DNA from: Thalassiosira profunda
Lineage: Eukaryota; Bacillariophyta; Thalassiosirophyceae; Thalassiosirales; Thalassiosiraceae
Reading direction: 5' to 3'
NCBI GenBank assembly: GCA_036939355.1
Contig: JALLAP010000582.1
Span: forward strand, 1 to 21,161
Length of the DNA stretch: 21,161 nucleotides
The notes beneath the pieces were generated by a model. The model was given only the letters and a program-made list of their open reading frames with translations, did not search any database and was not told the DNA's origin. Shown one piece after another: positions 16,098-21,161 of this stretch. Positions within the stretch are counted from its first letter, which is position 1, and each line of letters starts with the position of its first letter. A program made the position numbers and the translations under genes.

Positions 16098-16902
16098 GCC
16101 TTCGACCGGAAAGATCCGCGGGGATCGAGGGGGGCTTGTCTCCCCCCTCTAAATCTAAATGCAAAATTGTTTTGGTAGAACTACAGAGACTGGATACTTT
16201 GGGGGGCATCGCCCGATGATATTTGAGGGGATGCCCAGATTCCAGATGTCAAGAAAAAATCCTCTGAGAGGAGACAACCCTGCTCCTGCCACAATCTTCG
16301 GCAAGCCCACAAGAGGAGGTGGTCCACCACGAGGGGGCGCTACCCATACCATCGATAGCCAAGGTGAGTCCTCGGAGTGGTTGGGCGGTCCCGGCGTGGC
16401 GGGCCGAGTGGATACCAGCTGTGGGTGGGGTGATGGCACGGGTTTCGGTATCCGCGCGCGAGCGCGTCATTGGCCGTGTCCGTGGACCAGGGAGGCCTCC
16501 GGATGGCCTTTAGGCGGTTGAGATTTGCAATTGAGTTGTCATGCTGCTGTCGACCCGGTTGTGGATGTCGCCGCGCAGTAGAAGGTGTTGGCCGACGCGT
16601 GCGTGGGAGCGCCAAAGTGGCTTTGTCCCGGGATGCGTGCTGTGGAGGCGGTGGACCACCGAGGCGAGGCCGTGACGTGCGCCGTCCTCATCGGACATGC
16701 AAGGGGTTGACATGCGCCGTTTTCGGGGCGAAGGCCAGCTCGGCGATCATTCAAGTTGTTCTGCTCCTGAGAGGTATCGGCGTATCGCGCGAGGCCCGCT
16801 GCTCTTTGCAGCACCCTTTGCACACATCATATGTCATAAATTGCACGTCTCTCCTTGATACTCACCCCCTGCTCCTCTTCATATCGCAGGAACATCTCAA
16901 CC
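16098..16902. other. Divergent region between monooxygenase and 2OG oxygenase genes
   Basis: The 805 bp hold no convincing gene. A plus frame from ATG 16159 and a minus frame over 16155-16439 have no recognisable domain. The right part is best read as 5' UTR and 5' UTR intron of the oxygenase gene. Short repeats of TGCGCCGT (about 16679 and 16712) and a GCGCGCGAGCGCG run (about 16456) are visible. No TATA box was recognised. Confidence 0.45.
16364..16889 (+). other. Probable 5' UTR intron of the 2OG oxygenase gene
   Basis: The acceptor CGCAG (ends 16889) is preceded by CTCAC with 25 nt from the branch A to the intron end, the same arrangement as in the coding introns of this gene. The best upstream donor is AAG|GTGAGT at 16364, which would give a 526-nt intron; GTATCG at about 16772 is a weaker choice. 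After splicing with the 16364 donor an in-frame TAG lies just upstream of ATG 16903, consistent with this exon being untranslated. The acceptor is better supported than the donor. Confidence 0.4.
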
Positions 16903-19515
16903 ATGAAAGGCGAGGCGTCAGATTTCGTGGATCTCTCCAAGAAATACTCCTGGCACAAGAGCCCGGACGCCAGCGAGATTCTCGAAATTCTGGTCCAAGA
17001 CGAGGCAGACGGCAGCGAAGTCACCATCAAGCTGACGAAGACGACCGAATTCTCTGATGTGTTCAAAGGTAGGCGGCTCTGGGGGAAAGGAAATTGGTGT
17101 CGCGTCTTCATGCTCACATATTATCTCATCTTACACGCAGGCTACGCGGACAAGAAGGGCATCTCTGACCTGTCCCTCATACGCCTCGCCTTCAACGGCA
17201 CCCCCATCACGGGGGATCAGACGCCGACAAGTCTGGGCATCAAGGACAACGGCCGCGTGGTGTACTCTCCGCTGACAAATGTCCGCCACGAAATCGAAAA
17301 GCTGCTGGCGACCGAGTCAAACCCTGGGAAGTACTGCACCGGATCCGAGATCGCAGGGGTCCCGATTCCCTCGGTCGAGGTGATCCTTCGGGACGTGGAC
17401 GGCAACGAAGCTGGAACCAAGAAATTGTCCTTCCCAGTGGACGATGCTGACATCAAGGCGATCAAGGACAACGCCGAGCGGGCTGGCGTGGGAGTGGGCG
17501 AGAAGACCGTCGTCAACCTGGACGTGCGCAAGAGTAAGCTCGTCTCCCCATCAGCACTTTCGAGTCAGATCGATACTGTCTCACGTATCCACACTTCGTT
17601 CATTGTATCGCAGCGTGGCAGATCAAACCGCACGGGCTACGCGTGTCCAACGTCGAGCAAGCTCTCGAGTCGGCTCTGCAGGCCGTCGCTCGTGACTTTG
17701 GAATTGGTGCCGATTACCAACTCCAGGCAAACCTGTACAAGCTTTTGCTCTACGAGGAGGGATGCTTCTTTGCACGCCACCGTGGTAAGCTTTCCTCGCC
17801 GTTCTTTGTGGTGTTGTGTTCTCAGATCCTTCCTATGGCTCACGCGACTCCTGGTGTTCCTTGTTCAGACAACGAGCGCCTGGACGGCATGTTCGGCACG
17901 CTCGTGCTCGAACTGCCCTCCGAGTACCAAGGCGCCGCGCTGAGCGTTTCGTCTCCTCTCACCCCCACGAGGAAAAGACGTACACATTCAACGGGGGCTT
18001 CGGCAAGCCCAAGAGGAAGACACGCTCGACGGCGCCCGGCCTGCACTTTGCAGCATTCTATGCCGACTGCTACCACCAAGTTAGCGATCTTACTTCCGGT
18101 AAGGAGCTGAACTGGAACTGCTTCTGCCCTCTTGACAACCAACTCACTGCACCCTGTCCACGTCCAGGCCATCGAGCTGCGCTCGTGTACCACCTCACCG
18201 CTACTCCCAAGCAAGGCCAGCATCGCTCNTCCACGTCCAGGCCATCGAGCTGCGCTCGTGTACCACCTCACCGCTACTCCCAAGCAAGGCCAGCATCGCT
18301 CCATCTTCTGCCATGTCCAGAACAAGTGGACGAGCGGTTCTCTCGGAGAGCATCTGCCTGCGATCAGCCCTTCGCCTCCGCAGCCAGCCGAAGAGGCCAC
18401 GGCGGTTCGCTTGGCCGCTCTGATGGACAAGTTGGCTTCCGAAGGCGACGGAGTCTACGTGGATGGAAAGCCCAAGAAGCTGGCTGTTGTTCTCTCGCAT
18501 CACTACACTCCCACCTCCTTCGCGAAGGCCGGCTTCGATGCTCTCAAGGGCACTGATCGTGCGATTGCCCAGGTGATCCGCGCCGCTGCCTTCTGCTCTC
18601 CTGATGCGTCTAGCCTCGCTCGTCTGGCTGCGAAGAAGGTCGCTCAAGTCGGAGGCGAGGAGTATGCCGCAGCTGATGCCGACGCCGCGTCACTGCAAGC
18701 GCACGGCCTTGTGTCTGAAGAGTTCAAGAAGACGGAGACCAACGGGCCTTTCTTCGATGCCGCCATTGCTCTAGCGACGGTCTGGGATTCTGGAGAGTGC
18801 ACTCCAGTTATCTATGAAAGGGACGCTGACGAGAGCGCGAGCACGTTCATGACTTCCGGATCCTTGATTTCGATCACAGGAAAGGGCAGCGCCCCCCTCG
18901 ATCTCGGCCCCCGGCTCGGGAGCGACAACGCTGGGTATGGCTGGCATCCATCTTTGTTCTCTGGTCAAGAACGCCAAGGCCCCCCATTCAAGTTTCATGG
19001 ACCAGCGAACGACTGGGGAGAGCCCTTGTACAACCACATGGTCGGTTCTGTGTACGGAGAGCAGGTTTGCTACATGCAGCAGGACAAGGGCAACCACTCT
19101 CTTCCCATCTACACCCAGGAACTCCTGTTCGCGTCGGAGGGGGCTAGCGCCAAGTTTCGCAAGGACGCTGAGCAGAGAAAGCATGTGGTGGTGGAAGACC
19201 CCCAGGATGTTGAGTTCCTCGGTGAGTCCATTCGCAGCTTCTTCATCGTTTCTGCAATCCACGCTTCTCACTTCATGTGCTAATCGATTTCAGGCAATGG
19301 CGGCTGTTACATGGGTAAGTGGCGATTCGTATGCATGCTTTCAATCAATTGCAAGGGACTCTCACGGTATCGTCTGGACTTTTCTAGGACGCATGTACTC
19401 CCGTGCCGTGATTCTGCTTTGGCCCAAGGCCCACCGCCAGGATGTCCAGGGGCAAAGGAAAGGTGGGAAGCAGGCACTTCTCCAAAAGATGGGCGCCGGG
19501 AAAAACAGCGGTTGA
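16903..19515 (+). CDS. SUMO-like / 2OG-Fe(II) oxygenase protein (7 exons, one frame break)
   Basis: Exons: 16903-17068, 17141-17533, 17614-17784, 17869-18098, 18241-19221, 19294-19314 and 19388-19515. The introns are 69-84 nt (the fourth is 142 as assembled, 69 if the duplicated block is collapsed). Residues about 38-100 are a SUMO-like beta-grasp fold (VTIKLTKTTEF; IRLAFNGTPI; TPTSLGIKDNGRVVY). A dioxygenase domain follows: FARHRDNE (metal ligands His242 and Asp244), MFGTLVLELPSEYQGAAL, HPHEEKTYTF, HFAAFYADCYHQV (distal metal His), then TSGHRAALVYHL with the 2OG-binding Arg, as in prolyl-4-hydroxylase-like enzymes. The late EFLGNGGCYMGRMYSRAVIL comes from three exons, one of only 21 nt. Frame: codons before about 17950 and after it disagree by one base, so exon 4 lacks one nucleotide (or has two extra), by error or mutation. 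All six coding introns are phase 1. Substrate unknown. Confidence 0.8.
18157..18301. repeat. 72-bp perfect duplication around a single N (assembly overlap)
   Basis: Copy 1 is 18157-18228 and copy 2 is 18230-18301, identical, with one N at 18229. Each contains the intron end TCCACGTCCAG and the first 61 bases of exon 5, so the splice acceptor and codons GHRAALVYHL appear twice. Collapsing to one copy leaves a normal 69-nt intron and an uninterrupted exon, so this is very probably an unmerged contig overlap, not a real tandem duplication. Confidence 0.92.
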
Positions 19516-19924
19516 TTTGTGCTGGTGCGATCCTTCAAAGTCACTCGTTCGTTCTGAAGGAGAGGCAAAGAAGCCATTTCACTTGTCGTTTCCAGACGGA
19601 GCTCGATGTCATTTCGCACTCAAGCATTTTCACACAAAGCGAGAAAGCTACTGCTTCTGTGGTTGAGTCTGCTCTCGCGCTAGATGTATGCCCATATTAG
19701 CGAATCATTCACAACATCAGCAGATCATGGCGTCAACTTACTACAATTCCTGTTCGACCTATTCCACTATTCTTCGTCGACTTGCAGAAGGTAGACCACC
19801 ACCACTTTTTGTCAAAACCATTGGATCATTTGAGCCTTTCCGCCAACTAGTTACATATACCTGGCATGTCAGTTTGCATGCAATTTGTGTTCGCCTCCCA
19901 CCCACCAAAATCTCTCATCTTCCA
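19516..19924. other. Convergent intergenic stretch
   Basis: The 409 bp between the oxygenase stop and the stop of the minus-strand gene are AT-richer than the genes and should hold both 3' UTRs. I see no coding region, RNA gene or strong repeat. No canonical AATAAA polyadenylation signal was noticed. Confidence 0.5.
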
Positions 19925-21161
19925 CTACGTCGCAAACGGATCCGCTCGCAGCGGATCAAACTTATTCGCCACGGGAGCTGCTGGCGCCCTTGCCGGCACT
20001 CCGGTGTTAACACCACCAGGAGCGCCCTGTGGTGGCGCCTGCCACTGCGGCGACATCATGCCACCATACTGCATCCCCGTGGGCGATGTCATGCCTAGGG
20101 AGGCAGGGGAGGGCGGCTGCATAGGGTTGACCAACACCATAGATCCTCCCATAGCTGTCGCTCCTCCGGACACCGATGCGCCCATGGTCCCGCCAAAGGC
20201 CTGGTTGTACTCATCCCACGTAGGAGGCGGCGCGACGGCGAAGGATGCATCAGAAGCGCCACGAGGAGTGGCCGGATTGGAGGAGATGGTGCCTGCGCTG
20301 CTCCATGGCTGTTGTGGCTGTTGCTGCGGCTGTTGCGCATAACCACCACGGAACGTTGGGTCTTGGTACGGCGGCGGAGGCTGCGCTCCATACACCTGTC
20401 CCGGAGCAGGCGGCCGTCGCTGCGAGCCCTGGTTGCTGCCCCAGGCGGTGTTCAGCATGAAGGAGGCGCTCGTGACATCGTCGTCGCCCAACACAGACAC
20501 ATCGGACGTGGTCTGGCGAGAGATGCTGATCTGCGACACAGCCTTGGCCGCATCGTCGACTCCAAAGTCAATCAAGTTGTCTTCTCCAATGGAGGCCATT
20601 TTGTTGGGCGCGCTCTTCCGCCCGTTTCGACTGGCCGGGCGTCCGTTGCCGTAGGAGCCCTCGTTCTCTTCCGCACGGCTCTTGCTGCCACGAGCGCCCT
20701 TCTCCCAGTCCTTCAGCGACGCTTCCATCGCAATCCGTGTCATTCTCTCCTCCTCCGATTCACTGCGCGGGTTCATCGCCCTGTACTCGTTCTTACTGAT
20801 GCTCTGGCCGTACCGGTGAGGCTTCTCCGATTTCCGCTGCGCCTTGTCGAAGTGATACTCGTCCTCCAGCCTCCCAGTGCCTCTCCCAGTGGCCGAAGGA
20901 CGCTTGTCGCGTCCCGTGTGGGGGGCACCGTCGCCCGCCTCCCACGTCTTGTACCGGCTGCTGGAATACTGAGGGCTGTGCATGTCACCGCCAATGTGGC
21001 TGCTATCTTCGCGCATCATGCCCCAGCGAGATACCTTGGCCCACATCCTGTCGGTTCCAAGCTCGAAGACGGCCGGCATCTGGAAATACGACAAGCCGTC
21101 AACTGTCAGGTCGTACTGTCGGAACTGCCCGCCCGCCGCGTCCACCTGCATGTTTTTGGCG
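19925..21161 (-). CDS. C-terminal part of FAIM-like protein with UIM-like and DPF motifs (partial)
   Basis: The frame runs off the right edge (codons A-K-N precede the first visible Met), so the N-terminus is missing; 411 residues are seen. The first 30 (MQVDAAGGQFRQYDLTVDG and on to VFELG) fit the last strands of a FAIM-type beta domain, where a Y-x-L-x-[IV]-[DN]-G turn is usual. Then comes a charged, disordered region with a UIM-like helix (EEERMTRIAMEASLKD, 20709-20756 on minus), a NLIDFG motif, a Gln/Pro/Gly-rich stretch (YAQQPQQQPQQPW) and a C-terminal FDPLRADPFAT. DPF/DPL tails bind the AP-2 ear in endocytic adaptors and UIMs bind ubiquitin, so an endocytic or ubiquitin-linked scaffold is a reasonable guess. 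The domain calls are by eye. An 8-bp hairpin lies 11 bp before the stop codon. Confidence 0.65.
   Translation of the reverse strand, partial: AKNMQVDAAGGQFRQYDLTVDGLSYFQMPAVFELGTDRMWAKVSRWGMMREDSSHIGGDMHSPQYSSSRYKTWEAGDGAPHTGRDKRPSATGRGTGRLEDEYHFDKAQRKSEKPHRYGQSISKNEYRAMNPRSESEEERMTRIAMEASLKDWEKGARGSKSRAEENEGSYGNGRPASRNGRKSAPNKMASIGEDNLIDFGVDDAAKAVSQISISRQTTSDVSVLGDDDVTSASFMLNTAWGSNQGSQRRPPAPGQVYGAQPPPPYQDPTFRGGYAQQPQQQPQQPWSSAGTISSNPATPRGASDASFAVAPPPTWDEYNQAFGGTMGASVSGGATAMGGSMVLVNPMQPPSPASLGMTSPTGMQYGGMMSPQWQAPPQGAPGGVNTGVPARAPAAPVANKFDPLRADPFAT
19939..19957. repeat. 8-bp GC-rich hairpin at the 3' coding end
   Basis: GATCCGCT (19939-19946) and AGCGGATC (19950-19957) pair perfectly around a 3-nt loop (CGC). 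On the minus strand it lies in the last codons of the FAIM-like gene, ending 11 bp before the stop codon. It may be chance in coding sequence or an RNA structure near the transcript end. Confidence 0.4.

Noticed and set aside
16155..16439. 94-residue minus-strand frame upstream of the monooxygenase
   Set aside because: No recognisable domain, its first codon and composition are unconvincing, and it lies in a likely promoter/UTR region.
17943..17968. A 26-nt intron (GTTTCG...CACGAG) that would restore the frame in exon 4
   Set aside because: All other introns here are at least 69 nt, there is no branch site, and it would remove the HPHE residues that look conserved.
1..21161. tRNA, rRNA, transposon or viral sequence
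   Set aside because: No tRNA box B-like motif with a cloverleaf, no rRNA-like block and no transposase, reverse transcriptase or capsid motif was found in any gap by eye.

Overview
This is nuclear DNA of a photosynthetic eukaryote. Genes are split by short GT-AG spliceosomal introns, and plastid proteins carry bipartite leaders: a signal peptide ending in an A-[AS]-F type motif (VAAF, CASF, AVAAF), then a transit region. This leader is typical of secondary red plastids (stramenopiles, haptophytes, cryptophytes). The mix of families (SUMO-like/Smr protein, SUMO-like/2OG oxygenase, RRM protein with CysRS-tail motifs) reminds me of diatoms and their relatives, but I cannot fix the genus. The genome is compact: 12 genes in 21 kb, most gaps under 550 bp, and many neighbours head-to-head or tail-to-tail.

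Layout. 1-668: flank with an interstitial CCCTAA tract. 669-1640 (+): mitochondrial phosphate carrier. 1922-2816 (-): membrane-anchored methyltransferase (2 exons). 3363-4961 (+): SUMO-like/Smr protein. 5135-6091 (-): plastid uroporphyrinogen-III synthase. 6366-7274 (+): plastid PsbQ-like protein (2 exons). 7682-9463 (+): TMEM185-like membrane protein (2 exons). 9537-10919 (-): class I/II aminotransferase (2 exons). 11288-13549 (+): plastid SAP/RRM protein (3 exons). 13665-14111 (-): small unknown protein. 14136-16097 (-): flavin monooxygenase. 16903-19515 (+): SUMO-like/2OG-Fe(II) oxygenase (7 exons plus a probable 5' UTR intron). 19925-21161 (-): C-terminal part of a FAIM-like, possibly endocytic protein cut by the window edge.

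How the genes relate. Three encoded proteins are predicted plastid proteins: hemD and psbQ share a 274-bp divergent promoter region, and the SAP/RRM gene shares one with the aminotransferase that holds a duplicated palindrome. Two genes put a SUMO-like fold next to another domain (Smr; 2OG oxygenase). There is no operon and no mobile element that I can recognise.

Two single-N gaps (7495 and 18229) are each flanked by perfect direct copies of 59 and 72 bp. They look like unmerged contig overlaps, not biology; the second falls on a splice acceptor. Exon 4 of the oxygenase gene also needs a one-base frame correction.
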